Shown here piece by piece: positions 1 through 9,500 of a DNA stretch of 18,155 nucleotides (its first letter is position 1; the number at the start of each line of letters is the position of its first letter). The DNA lies in NCBI GenBank assembly GCA_900642245.1, contig CAAAJI010000899.1, forward strand, positions 1 through 18,155. The letters are read 5' to 3'. This DNA comes from Fragilaria radians (taxonomy: Eukaryota; Bacillariophyta; Fragilariophyceae; Fragilariales; Fragilariaceae). The notes below the pieces were generated by a model. That model worked only from the letters and a program-made list of their open reading frames with translations, did not search any database and was not told the DNA's origin. The position numbers were made by a program, and so were the translations under genes.

Positions 1-3000
1 TACACTGACCCAACACTCACCTCATGGAAAAATCAAGATGGATGGCTGACCGAATCAGACGAATGTTTATGGTTTGGAATCCAGTGTGATAAAAACGGTC
101 ATGTTGTGGCAATAAGACTCGAGCAAAATAATCTGAGTGGCTCCTTCCCTGCTGAAATTACATTGCTTCAAAAGAGCCTGTTGTACCTTGACATCAGCGG
201 GAATATGGTCTATAATGAAGGGGAGGACCTTAGGTGGATCGGAAATTTAACTCAGCTTACGCACTTGAATGTACACCTCAACTATTTTCAAGATGACGGT
301 GTTCCAATTGTCTTTCCCGCGAGCTTAAGGAATCTAGATATCTCATTCACGTTGATGGGGGGTGGATTGAACGGTGCTGCCTTTAAAAATTTGATAAATC
401 TGGAATACCTACAGATGGGAGGAAATTTTTACGAAAGTGTTCTGCCCAGCGAATTATATATGCTACCCAACTTGAAGTATCTTTATGCTCAAAATGCAGG
501 ATTAAGAGGGGATTTGTCTTTCCTCTCTAAGATGGCATCCCCCATTGAAGTGTGGATTGACCTTAATCCAGATATAATTGGAACAATCCCGACCTCAATA
601 GGACATATAACATCCCTCAAAAGCCTATCCCTTTCAGGCTGCGGATTAACTGGATCGATTCCGACTGAGATAGGCCTTCTGACAAGAATGAAAGAGCTTT
701 GGCTTCATGACAATGATTTTGATGGAACCATTCCCTCCGAACTTGGTATGATTCAGTCCGTTGAGACTCTTCAGACACATGGTAATTCCCTGACAGGTAG
801 TATGCCTGATCAAATTTGTGAGCTTCGAATTAGTGGTAACGGTGACTTAGAATCATTATCCACTGATTGTTTGGAGCCATCACCAGCAGTTGACTGTGCT
901 TGCTGTACATGCTGTAAGCAAACCTGTGATGGAAAAAGTATAGTGGATCTCAAGATTATTTTGGAGGCCAAGAACATCAGCCATAATGCAGACTATCAAG
1001 TTTCTGCTTTCGAATGGCTAGCAACTGATCCTCGCCTGCAGTCTTATCCTGATTGGAAAGTATTGCCGAGATATTCACTTGCATGCCTTTACTTTGCGAC
1101 TAATGCAGCATTAAGCAAAATTCCAAATTGGAAAAAGAAAGAGAACTGGCTTACTTCGAAAAATGAATGCGAATGGCAGGGTATAGAATGCCTCGATGGT
1201 GTATTGAGCTCCTTAAGTCTTCCTTCAAATGGATTGACAGGATCCATGCCACCCGAATTAAAGCTTCTTAACACGGGTCTCACTTATTTAGATGTGAGTG
1301 GGAACAGAATTTCAAGCGAAGGAGAAGACCTTAGTTGGATGGGTGAGCTTACGCTGTTGACGCACCTGGATTTTCACCATTGCAACTTTGTTTATCCCGG
1401 TATTCCCCCCTACCTGGCCTCTCTATTGAAGCTAGAATACCTAGATTTATCATATACATTTCTATCGGGTGAGATTCAAGGAACCATTTTTTCGGCCCTG
1501 ACTAATCTTATGCATTTGAGCATGGGTGGTATGTCGTTCAACAGCGCTATTCCAACCGCTATCACCACTCTTCCAAACCTGAAATACTTTTACATAGAGA
1601 ACGCCGATTTGATTGACAACTTATCTTTTATCAGTGACTTTTCTGGGATAAAAGAGATATGGCTCGACAACAATCCTAATCTAGTTGGGACTATTCCGGA
1701 AACTATTGGAAGTCTCACATCATTGGTGAGTTTTTCCATCTCAGGCTGTGGAATTACCGGAACTATACCACAGTCATTGGGAATGCTGACAGAAATAAAT
1801 CAACTTTGGCTTCATAATAATAGCTTGACTGGGCCGATACCAGAGGAGATATCTGCACTATCCCAACTTCGCAATCTTCACGTGGAGAATAACAATTTGC
1901 TTGGTTCCATACCTTCAACTATTTGCGTGTTACGTGATACCTTTGGAGGGCATTTATCGTCCTTGGCATCAGATTGCTTAGCAGTCCCAGTCCCAGCGGT
2001 CGAGTGTTTGTGCTGCACATGCTGTAAGAAAGATTGTTTCGGAGATGACTCAGAACGATCTGCTGTGAAAATCTTGGATGCTGCTGGCATTGACCATTCC
2101 AGTGACTACGCAAAACGAGCTTTAGAATGGCTAGATTCTCAAAGTGATGCTCTTCAAACTTACGGAAGCTATGAAAAAGTTTACCAGCGTTATGCAATCG
2201 CTTGCATATATCTTGCTACCAATGGAATTGCTACTTCTTTTACAGAAGCTGCCTTCAGTGGATTGACTGCGCCGAATTGGGACGATACAACAAATTGGAT
2301 GTCCATCGCGGACGAGTGTTCGTGGTTTGGTATCGAGTGTTACGACGGAAAAGTTAACTCGATTAACTTAAAACGAAACGGACTTACTGGATATTTCCCA
2401 AAGGAAACGTTCTTCTTGCTGGCAGCTTGAAATTCCTGGACATTAGTGGCAACATCGTTGCCAATTCGGAAGAAGACCTTGCATGGATAACATCCATGTC
2501 TAAATTGACTTACCTTGATATCAGCTATTGCAGGTTCGAATATAATGGTATACCAACTTACCTTGCGAACTTGACAGCTTTAGAAACTTTAAACATGGGC
2601 TACACCTTGTTTCATGGTGAGCTGAGAGGATCGATCTTCAAGAACTTACAATTTTTGAAACAGCTATCTATGGGAGGAAACGTTTATCATTCCTCGCTGC
2701 CAATCGAAATAGCATCACTCCCATTATTGGAAAGAATATACGTCGAAAACTCATTCCTCACTGGTGACATAGCTAGCATGATTGACATGTTAGGCCAGAA
2801 CTTATATGAACTCTGGGTGGATGATAACATTGGCCTAGTTGGAACTGTTCCTCAATCGATTGGGAAAATGACTAATATGGCATCCTTATCATTCACTAAT
2901 TGCGGTATCTTTGGAACCTTGCCAACGGAATTGGGGCTTTTAACTAGCCTGAAACAATTATGGGTGGTAAATAATACCCTAACAGGAACGGTGCCAATTG

Positions 3001-3197
3001 AACTATCCCAGTTGACAAGCCTCGAAATACTTCAAACAGAGGATAACCGCTTCACAGGAACGATGCCGGATGCACTTTGCGACTTGAGAGATGTATTCGG
3101 TGGGAGCCTCCAGAGTCTAAGTGCTGACTGTTCTCCGTCTATCTCAGGAATTTTCTGTGATTGTTGTACTTGTTGTGAATCGCCTTGCTCTCCGTAA
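1..3197 (+). CDS. Modular LRR protein, 5'-partial, with one internal frameshift
   Basis: The frame is open from base 1, so the start lies upstream. The visible part has three modules of about 370-385 residues. Each begins with an LRRNT-like cap (W..NWL...ECxWxGIEC; DECLWFGIQC near nt 61-90, ECEWQGIEC near 1168-1194, ECSWFGIEC near 2314-2340). Each continues with about ten LRRs of the plant type (LTGSIPxELG) and ends in a cysteine cluster, CACCTCC (~895-927), CLCCTCC (~2004-2038) and CDCCTCC (~3156-3185). A helical linker (ALEWL...YAxACxYxATN) joins modules 1-2 and 2-3, a pattern I associate with diatom LRR proteins. The third module changes frame: the first frame stops at 2428-2430, while homology continues one frame back to TAA at 3195-3197. 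No membrane segment follows the last cluster, so a secreted or wall-associated protein is likely, but the N-terminus is not visible. Ligand and role are unknown. It may be intact apart from a sequence error, or a young pseudogene. Confidence 0.88.
2394..2411 (+). other. Reading-frame break in the LRR gene, at a slippery-like heptamer
   Basis: Modules 1 and 2 predict exactly which residues should precede LDISGN in module 3. The predicted spacing appears only if the frame moves by -1 at about 2394-2411. The sequence reads T TTC CCA AAG in frame, matching the X XXY YYZ form of -1 slippery sites. After a -1 step it reads FPKGNVLLAGSL, which aligns without gaps to FPAEITLLQKSL of module 1. One missing base in the T, C or A run gives the same result, and a sequencing or assembly error in these homopolymers is the simplest cause. 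C-rich heptamers are weak frameshift sites. Confidence 0.75.
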
Positions 3198-3609
3198 TGC
3201 TTACAAGCCTTCGCAAGCTCATTTCAAGAAGTGCCAACATTTATATGTTGTATGTATGTTAGTTTCATCCCTTTAATGTATTCATCTTTAAAAAGCGAAT
3301 TGAATTAGTTGGCAATTAGGATTTCTCTTTTCCCCTTATCTGTAAACTAGAATGATCACTTGTGAATCATGAAATTGCTGTAATTTGGGAAGAAAAGGAG
3401 AAGGATCTCTAAAATTTTAACTCAAATTGTATTACATAGTTCCTAATTTATTAGCATGCACTATGGGAATACATGAATTTTGTACGACCTCGGATACAAC
3501 CCGTAGCCTTCACTGCTTTTCTCGTATGTTGAGTCTACAGAGAAAGAATCGTATTAAAAAAATTTACTAGTTTTTTTAGGCACTACATAACTACAGTAAC
3601 AAAATTGTG
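3198..3609. other. 3' flank of the LRR gene, no gene seen
   Basis: AT-rich sequence after the LRR stop codon, with stops in all frames. It probably includes the 3' UTR and polyadenylation region of the LRR gene. No domain, RNA gene or long repeat was recognised. Confidence 0.5.
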
Positions 3610-3780
3610 ATGGAAAATTCGAAGTCGAAATTGTCGATTTCATTAATTCACATATTAATCAGTCTAGCATTGTTCGTCAACACATTCTCCGCAAAATTTG
3701 AGCAGGAAGAAACCGAACCTGTTGAGAGTGGGCTCAATGAAAAAACCTGCCCTTTAATCCTAGCTCAGATAAGAATTTAA
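3610..3780 (+). CDS. Small open frame (56 aa) with a signal-peptide-like N-terminus
   Basis: ATG at 3610 and TAA at 3778-3780. The N-terminus has a short basic region (SKSK) followed by a hydrophobic stretch, roughly residues 9-27 (SLIHILISLALFVNTFSA). A plausible signal-peptidase site lies after FSA, and a short acidic tail (EQEETEPVE) follows. It could be a small secreted protein. It could also be the leader exon left over from another LRR-type secreted protein, since it lies about 410 bp past one. No homologue is recognised and the ORF is short enough to be chance. The coding call is tentative, but the signal-like composition is directly visible. Confidence 0.3.
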   Translation: MENSKSKLSISLIHILISLALFVNTFSAKFEQEETEPVESGLNEKTCPLILAQIRI

Positions 3781-3952
3781 ACTTGAAAATTAGGATCACA
3801 TGTTCCATTTTTTGTATCTCGCATCCCTCCATTATTGAAATTTGTCACACTCATTTGCTGCTGATATGCACTGTAGATTGCGTTGATTTGCAGAAGTGGC
3901 TGAATAACCTTCTTATTTGGCTAGAAATCATATCCTGCAAATCTTACGGGGG

Positions 3953-4036
3953 CACCCTCTGCTCCACCCTCTGCTCCACCCTCTGCTTGACCCTTCACTC
4001 CACCCTCTGCTCCACCCTTCACTCCACTCTCCTACT
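3953..4036. repeat. 12-nt minisatellite, seven units
   Basis: Seven consecutive 12-nt units. The consensus is CACCCTCTGCTC, with a variant form CACCCTTCACTC, and the last unit is degenerate. Units start at 3953, 3965, 3977, 3989, 4001, 4013 and 4025. The C+T strand bias and GC content stand out from the AT-rich surroundings. Because 12 is divisible by three, two overlapping frames read as four-residue repeats (CSTL, HPLL), which explains the ORFs seen here without implying a protein. Confidence 0.9.
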
Positions 4037-6009
4037 GTTTTGACCGTCCCCAATAAGCCTTGCTTGCATCTGTGTTGTCAATCCCCTTTTGCTGTCACTC
4101 TTTTTGTTCAAACAGTTCGAGAATTTGTTGTTCAAACAAATATTATCAATAGTTACCTAGGCTGTATCTTCAATCCTTTACAATTAATTGACACTGATAA
4201 TTCAAAAAGGCTGGCTTCCCAATCTAGTTCCAAATTCTTTGATGAAAGGCTCTGGGTCTTGAAAACTTGAAGCAAAATTTTAAATTCCTTTCGGTCAACG
4301 CTCTTCTTGCCATTGAAACTGCACCTTGTTTTCTTACCTCTGTTCCCCCATCTTGCAATCACATTGTCTACTTACCATATTTTTTATGAAGAAATGACAT
4401 TAGGTTGTTAAGGAATGATTTGCAGCAATCAAGGGTTACTTTGCTGTTCATCTTCAAAATCTGTAGTCCAGCACCGACAGGAATTTCAATGTGTCGTATT
4501 TTTTACTACAAATTGTACTATGTTTTATTGCATGGTGTTGCCAAAGGTTCCGGTTGTAGGTTGTAGATTCCGTGTGAAAAATACTACAGAAAATACAACG
4601 GAATTGAATTTTCGAAAAAATCTCATACTATTCCAAATCTTTGTTAAATCTACATAGCAATACTGAGCCGTATTATTCGTATTATACTTTTAGGAATAGT
4701 ACGAGTAGTATGAAAAATTGAGTCGTGTAGAAATGTACAGAAACATACAACAATGGTTGTATAACCCAGGTACTATGATGATCTCCGAGTAAATTTTTGA
4801 TCTCCTGGATGGTTTTCTTGTTCGTTTGACTTGAACGATCACAAACGGTTATCCCTGGTTACATATATTCACCCTCCTCCCGATAATGTAGGCTAAGGAT
4901 GGTTGACGATTTGATTCATTCATGGTCACAGCCTTCATGACTTTGTTTGATAAAGTGTGATTCTTAGTTTGCTGTAGTAGGGTTTAGTTGGGTTTAGTTA
5001 TCCCTTTTTCTAGTGTCAGCCAGCAAAACAAGAGAAACTTTCCTGAAACCATGCTTCATTTATCTTTAGGAATCCAAATTAAACAACATGACCATTCATT
5101 CATTTTTCTTATGAGGGTCATTAACAAATTCTCAAAAATCAATTTTAGCTTAATTTAGTTGCCACATACCAAGCTTACGTTACTTGTATACTTCAACTAT
5201 CTCAACAATGGTGACTAACAACGGAACTAACAAAATGGGCAGTGAACAAAAATCAATGAAGAAGATAATATTAAATTGGAATAAAGCTCTTGTAAAATGC
5301 AAGATGCCATTTTGAAGCTGAGCTCTAAGACAGGTGCAACAAAAATAGGGGTCATACATTCCGTAGTTGATTACAGCAAGATGATCTTCAATACTGTATC
5401 CTCAATTAAGCTCCTTAGCTATGACTTAATGTACACTACACGATGTCATCAACTATATGACATTAAGCCAAACCTGCACAGGAACAGAAACTTTAGATGT
5501 TTATTGTTCAAGTCTGATGAAATGTTTGTGATCGTATTTGAATGCATCTCTGCTGCTTTGACGCACACCTAACCAGAAGGAAGGAAAGATACATTCTTGA
5601 TGTTTAGAATTTGGAGTTTCCACAGGCAATGAATTGGACGGCAGCCTAGAAAGAATCCATGACACATTGAGTATGTTTTTCTTGACGAAAATACAAGTCT
5701 AGAAATTTTCGCTCATTCTCAAGAATTAAAACTTTGAGTGCCTAGATTGTTAAGTTCCGACAGAAAGCAATTTATTTGATGCGTTTAATGAGGGAAGAAC
5801 AACAATGCCCAATTTATAACTGAGCAAGGAATGTGTTAATTTACTCATGGAGTTGTAACAATACAGGAGTACAATGTGACTTTCAAAATGATTTTCAAGC
5901 TTACATACATCATCGCTATTTCCTGTTATTATGATTTATGAATGGATTTAAAATGGCAATTTCCTCAATTTACATCAAGGTTTCCAGAACTTTAAAAAAC
6001 AAGTAATTT
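4037..6009. other. Spacer with no supported gene
   Basis: About 2 kb of AT-rich DNA. Weak items only: an open frame of 91 codons at 5297-5572 with no recognisable motif; a tandem pair of GGGTTTAGTT at 4980-4999; and a 7-bp inverted repeat ATACAAC/GTTGTAT near 4745-4763. No transposon protein, tRNA or other RNA gene was recognised. The right end should hold the 3' UTR of the kinase gene on the minus strand. Confidence 0.5.
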
Positions 6010-7332
6010 TCATTCATCGAGATGGGATACAAAGGGTAAAGACTTGGTCTCCTTGCTGGGTAGTGTCGTTTCTCCACAAACATCAGTTATGTAGGGATAG
6101 CATCTTGCATCTCGGACACTCATCCTCTCATTAGCATTAGGGTGAGTCATTCCCTTTATTAAATGGAGAGCTTCCGTGGGAATATCGTCACTGTAACAAT
6201 ATGTCTTTTTTGGTCTATTATCTGACTGCTTTATAACTTTCCTAATGACCCATCTCAAAGCCTTGGCATGTAGGCTGTTGTAATTCGACACAAATATTGT
6301 GACGTTTTCATGTGGAGGGACCCCAGTCAATGTGTATCTAGCTGTCGCTCCCACACTGAAAGCGTCCGCAACCATTCCATAGTCACTGACAAATGAACCC
6401 AAAGTTGCATTAACAGAATTTGTATCTTGAGTTATGTTCGACTTTCTTATATGACTTTTTACTTCTGGTGCAGCATAATCCCTGTTTCCAACAGCACTTA
6501 GGCCACGAATGACACGTCGAGACTTACTTGGTGTATGAATGCTCTCTTGTCTTTGCACAAAGCGAAAGCTACTATCCTTCACGACTTCATTAACACAGAT
6601 CGCACTAGAATGGTGCATACTCTGACCGATGGATTTCTTTAGGGCTGTTTCGGCCTTGAGATCTGTTCGACTAAGTGCCCTTGCAAAGCCGAAATCCACG
6701 AGAGTTAAATGCCATTTCTGTGCAAGAAACTGCCACTTACAATCATCTAGATCTGATTTCAAAAGTGCTTTGTCATCTAGACTGATATTATTGATGATTA
6801 TGTTATCCGGTTTAATATCACGATGGATCACAGATTGCTGTAAAATATTACAAGTGTTAACAGCAAGTATCTACGCTTACGAGGAGTGCAAAGATGTACA
6901 TACCGAATGCAGATAAGCGACTGCATTAACAAGCTGCGCAATAACGACCCGGCAAAATGAAAGAGAGGGAGCACCCACATTTTTCAATACGAATTCAAGA
7001 GTCTTTCCTCTTGCATATGTCAGCACCATCGCTACGGCATCTGATGAACGATCATGCTCCCAATATTCGATTAACTCAACAATATGTGAATGCCTTAACT
7101 CTTGCAGTATTTGTACTTCTCGATGAGCATAGTTGTTTTCAGTGTTAGTCTTGGCATTCACAAGCTTAATTGCAACCAAATCTGGGATTTCAGTGCTGTC
7201 GAACCTTCGCCTTGCAAGTGACACAGTTGCAAAACCGCCTTTCCCCAGATCTCCAATGAATTCAAACCTCTTCTTCGCTTCATCTGGCCAAAGAGAAGTG
7301 TTTGTGGGTTCTTCCTTTGACTTGATGGCCAT
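6010..7332 (-). CDS. Ser/Thr protein kinase, two exons (418 aa)
   Basis: Exon 1 is 7332-6904 (143 codons) and exon 2 is 6837-6010 (275 codons plus stop), joined across a 66-nt intron. The ATG is the first in frame after a TAG at 7363-7365. Visible kinase motifs: glycine loop GDLGKGGFATV (27-37), VAIK Lys56, helix-C Glu72 (HREVQIL), catalytic loop HRDIKPDN (148-155, rebuilt only by splicing next to YLHS), DFG at 191-193, APE at 266-268, subdomain IX DAFSVG and a late Arg (NERMSVRDA). All catalytic residues are present, so it should be active on Ser/Thr. Two segments are long: about 35 residues between HRDIKPDN and DFG, and about 70 between DFG and APE, including a basic patch (SRRVIRG). I recall this layout (AMVL.YA.G.TLE, TLVDFGFARAL, GNR.YAAPE, MxADAFSVG) from other diatom kinases, but cannot assign a family. 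Substrate unknown; probably soluble, as no signal or membrane segment is visible. Confidence 0.92.
6838..6903 (-). other. 66-nt spliceosomal intron in the kinase gene
   Basis: Read on the minus strand, the donor is TCG|GTATGT and the acceptor is TTTTACAG|CAA, after a pyrimidine-rich stretch. Splicing joins YLHS to QSVIHRDIKPDN in frame, exactly as expected between kinase subdomains VIa and VIb. Unspliced, the frame would run into TAA eight codons past the donor. The length is divisible by three. Confidence 0.92.
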
Positions 7333-7902
7333 ATCTCTTATCTTCTGGTGTGCTAGAAATCTCTAGTAACCACTAACAAAGTTTTAATCAGAGGAAATTA
7401 TAATCTTATTGATTAGTCTCTAATTCATTCATATTTTCATACATTAATTGATTCCTGTCAGTTCATTCACACTTCGTCGGGAAAGGAAATTGTCTAATCT
7501 TGGGGTTCTCATCTTTCTTGTTTACGTCACGCATAATATTTTAGTCGCTTCAGATTCTAACATTTCCTTTCTTTTCAAACTCCACAAAACACATCAGAAT
7601 GTTTCTTAAACAACTGATTGTTTAAGTTCTTTGTGAACAAGTCACTTTGATTACTTTCAGATTTAATCCAATCAATGAATGCTATGTTTTTCTCTTTCAA
7701 TTCTCGAAGATAGAGAAAGCAAACGTCAATAATGGCGAGTCCTACCACCAACGCCCCTTCCGTTAATCCAATCCTTTGCGCCCTTATTATCCATCATAAG
7801 TCTCATAGGCAGTTTTACTCTCAATCCAATTGACTCTATTACCTTTTTCACATACATCATTTATTGGATACATGTTGTAGCAGCTACCAATTGTGCTTCA
7901 GT

Positions 7903-7907
7903 GACCG
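7903..7907. repeat. Target site duplication, left copy (GACCG)
   Basis: Five bases identical to 8189-8193, directly abutting the TG end of the inserted element. A 5-bp duplication is typical of copia-type integrases. Confidence 0.85.
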
Positions 7908-8188
7908 TGTCGTGAGGTGACGTAGAATGTCACCCTAGACCAAACGTGCCAAGACTGAGTGAGAGCTCTTCTCAGGAAAGTCTGGCACAGGCAGGCTTCT
8001 CCTGAAAGTCTACTCAGGAAAGTCTGTCCTAAGTAAATATGCTTTCTCCTGAAAGCTTCAAAGCAAAACCTTCTCCTCAAAGCTTCACCTAAAAGTATGA
8101 GATTAGAACCTAATCATTTTAATTCTATAATTCCTCGTTTTTAATCTCTACATCTTTATTTTCTACTTTTAACTTCCAGGTTAAGTCA
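7908..8188. mobile_element. Solo LTR (281 bp) nested in the copia relic
   Basis: Plus-strand ends are TGTCGTGAGG...GTTAAGTCA, that is TG...CA as in LTRs, flanked by an identical GACCG at 7903-7907 and 8189-8193. Removing the 281 bp and one 5-bp copy joins VTLSV to TEAQLVAA in frame, the usual copia RNase H motif, so the boundaries are secure. There are no terminal inverted repeats beyond TG/CA and no coding capacity. Short internal repeats are present: CTCAGGAAAGTCTG at 7971 and 8013, and GCTT(T)CTCCTGAAAG at 7995 and 8041. An imperfect palindrome with TGACGT lies at 7916-7934. Orientation is not certain. A solo LTR left by recombination between two LTRs is the best reading; a non-autonomous element with LTR-like ends is the alternative. 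Confidence 0.85.
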
Positions 8189-8193
8189 GACCG
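8189..8193. repeat. Target site duplication, right copy (GACCG)
   Basis: Five bases identical to 7903-7907, directly abutting the CA end of the inserted element. On the coding strand it is the CGGTC in the LSV codons of RNase H. Confidence 0.85.
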
Positions 8194-8582
8194 ATAGGGT
8201 TACTGCCTCTTGCATTTTACTTTTCATAGCAACTGGAGCACCATTGACCGGGACACTATACCCAGACACACTATGCCTTATCTGAATATCCTTTGCGTAG
8301 TCCAAGTTGGAGTATCCTATAATTTCAAATTCGTTGTTATTGACTTCTCCGTCCCACTGACCAATTAGTTTTAGGACTATGCCGTATTCACGAGTGTCTA
8401 TGCAGTAGTCCATAACTCTCATCATTGCCTCGTAATGCGCCAATTGTGGTCTTGATCCAAATTAGGAAAGTTGTTGTACTGCATTGCTGATTTCTGGCTT
8501 TGACCACCTTGCGATAAATAACAGTTTACCTACTCTTGCTTGATATTTTTTCTTTACCTTATTGCACAGTACGTCATTCTCT

Positions 8583-9500
8583 TCACCCCTGTCCAGCAAA
8601 TGCTGGTGTTGATGCCCTTTTGTTGCCTGCATTTACTTCATCTTCAAGACTTCTGATCAGTGCAGGTTGCCTAAATTTTACCATTTGTTCATCATGGTTC
8701 ATTTGAATCTTGCAACCAACATATTCTTTTGCATAACTCAAATCATCACATTCAAAAAATGAATTTAGTTGATTTTTGGCACTAATCACATCCTCTTCAT
8801 TTCCAAGAAACAAAAAGTTGTCTACCCATGATAGACAAATAATCAGTCTCCTTTCAACTTCTTTATAGTAACAACATGGATCTCCATAGCTTTGCTGAAA
8901 TCCCATGGCCTTCATTGCCTTTAAAAGTTTGCTCCAGAAGGCTTGAGCAGATTGCTTGAGTCCATATATTGTCCTATTTAACTTCAGTACTTGTGTGCTC
9001 TTGTAGTGTTGTTAAAATCCTTTGGGAATCTTAAGGTATAATCTTTCATTCTTTTCAAACCTACCATTTAGAAATGCACTGTTTAATTCAATCAGATAGG
9101 CACTCCACTTTGCCATCATAGCAATAGTAAACATGATGCAAATTGTTACGTCATTAAAAACAGGGTCAGCAGTGTGAGAACTATCATAATGGATCTCATC
9201 AACTTGTTCATAACCCCTTCCATTGACCCTGGTACGAAAGATTCCAGACGCTTTCTTCTTCATAGCCCATGTTGTTGTGAGTATTTTATCATCAGGGCTT
9301 AGTGTGTTCTTGTCCATAGCCGTCCATACGTTACTGTTCTTCATCCTTTCATGCTCTTTTTCAACTGCTTTATCCCAAGCTTGTTTGTCTTGAGACTTCA
9401 TTGCAGTTTTGTAGTTTATTACATTAAGTTCTTCTGTAGATTTGAATGTATTATCTTCTCCAAGCATAAGCATCTCACTATTGTCAATCAATGCTAAAGC
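8583..9500 (-). pseudogene. Copia reverse transcriptase (RVT_2), inactivated
   Basis: The same frame runs from 9899 to 8583 with a single TAA at 9014-9012, just after IPKGF where copia proteins normally have Glu. A GAA-to-TAA change would explain it. RT blocks present: WAMKKKASGIFRTRVNGRGYEQ, LIELNSAFLNG (motif A), TIYGLKQSAQAFW, and CLSWVDNFLFLG (motif C). Motif A normally starts with Asp (DVxxAFL); here it is Glu, at codon 9089-9087. Motif C normally reads VDD; here the second Asp is Asn, at codon 8819-8817. Both changes hit metal-binding residues, so the enzyme would be dead even without the stop. The segment ends in a frameshift at 8583 inside GGGG (TPAFAGQG). Confidence 0.88.

Larger units (their letters stand above)
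7575..8582 (-). pseudogene. Copia RNase H domain, split by an inserted element
   Basis: After the frameshift at 8583 the protein continues as YQARVGKLLFIARWSKPEI, meets TAA at 8464-8462, then runs on to LDYAKDIQIRHSVSGYSV and VTLSV at 8189. The next codon, TGA, belongs to the insertion. On the far side, from 7905 downward, it resumes as VTEAQLVAATTC and includes MDNKGA and GGRTRHY. It then changes frame and ends ELKEKNIAFIDWI...SDLFTKNL and a TGA at 7577-7575. Copia RNase H normally begins SDxDYAKD; here SNLDYAKD has lost the first Asp. More stops (after TCIQ, after RHY) confirm decay. Confidence 0.85.

Noticed and set aside
2409..2425. A 17-nt GT...AG segment whose removal would also restore the LRR frame
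   Set aside because: Far too short for a diatom spliceosomal intron, and splicing would delete six residues that the other two modules keep. A one-base slip or deletion aligns without gaps.
3783..4270. Two overlapping ORFs with CSTL and HPLL repeats
   Set aside because: The repeats are the two readings of a 12-nt minisatellite, not a protein signature.
4745..4763. Small hairpin ATACAAC-loop-GTTGTAT
   Set aside because: A 7-bp stem with no context; expected by chance in AT-rich DNA.
4980..4999. GGGTTTAGTT twice, resembling telomeric TTTAGGG repeats
   Set aside because: Only two copies and a 10-bp rather than 7-bp unit; likely chance.
5297..5572. 91-codon plus-strand ORF
   Set aside because: No motif, irregular composition and surrounded by stop-rich spacer; not enough to call a gene.
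7898..8080. 60-codon minus-strand ORF across the inserted element
   Set aside because: It lies within the solo LTR, crosses its boundary into the copia relic and has no recognisable content.
7908..8188. MITE or DNA transposon as the identity of the insertion in RNase H
   Set aside because: The ends are TG...CA with a 5-bp duplication and there is no terminal inverted repeat beyond that, which fits an LTR better.
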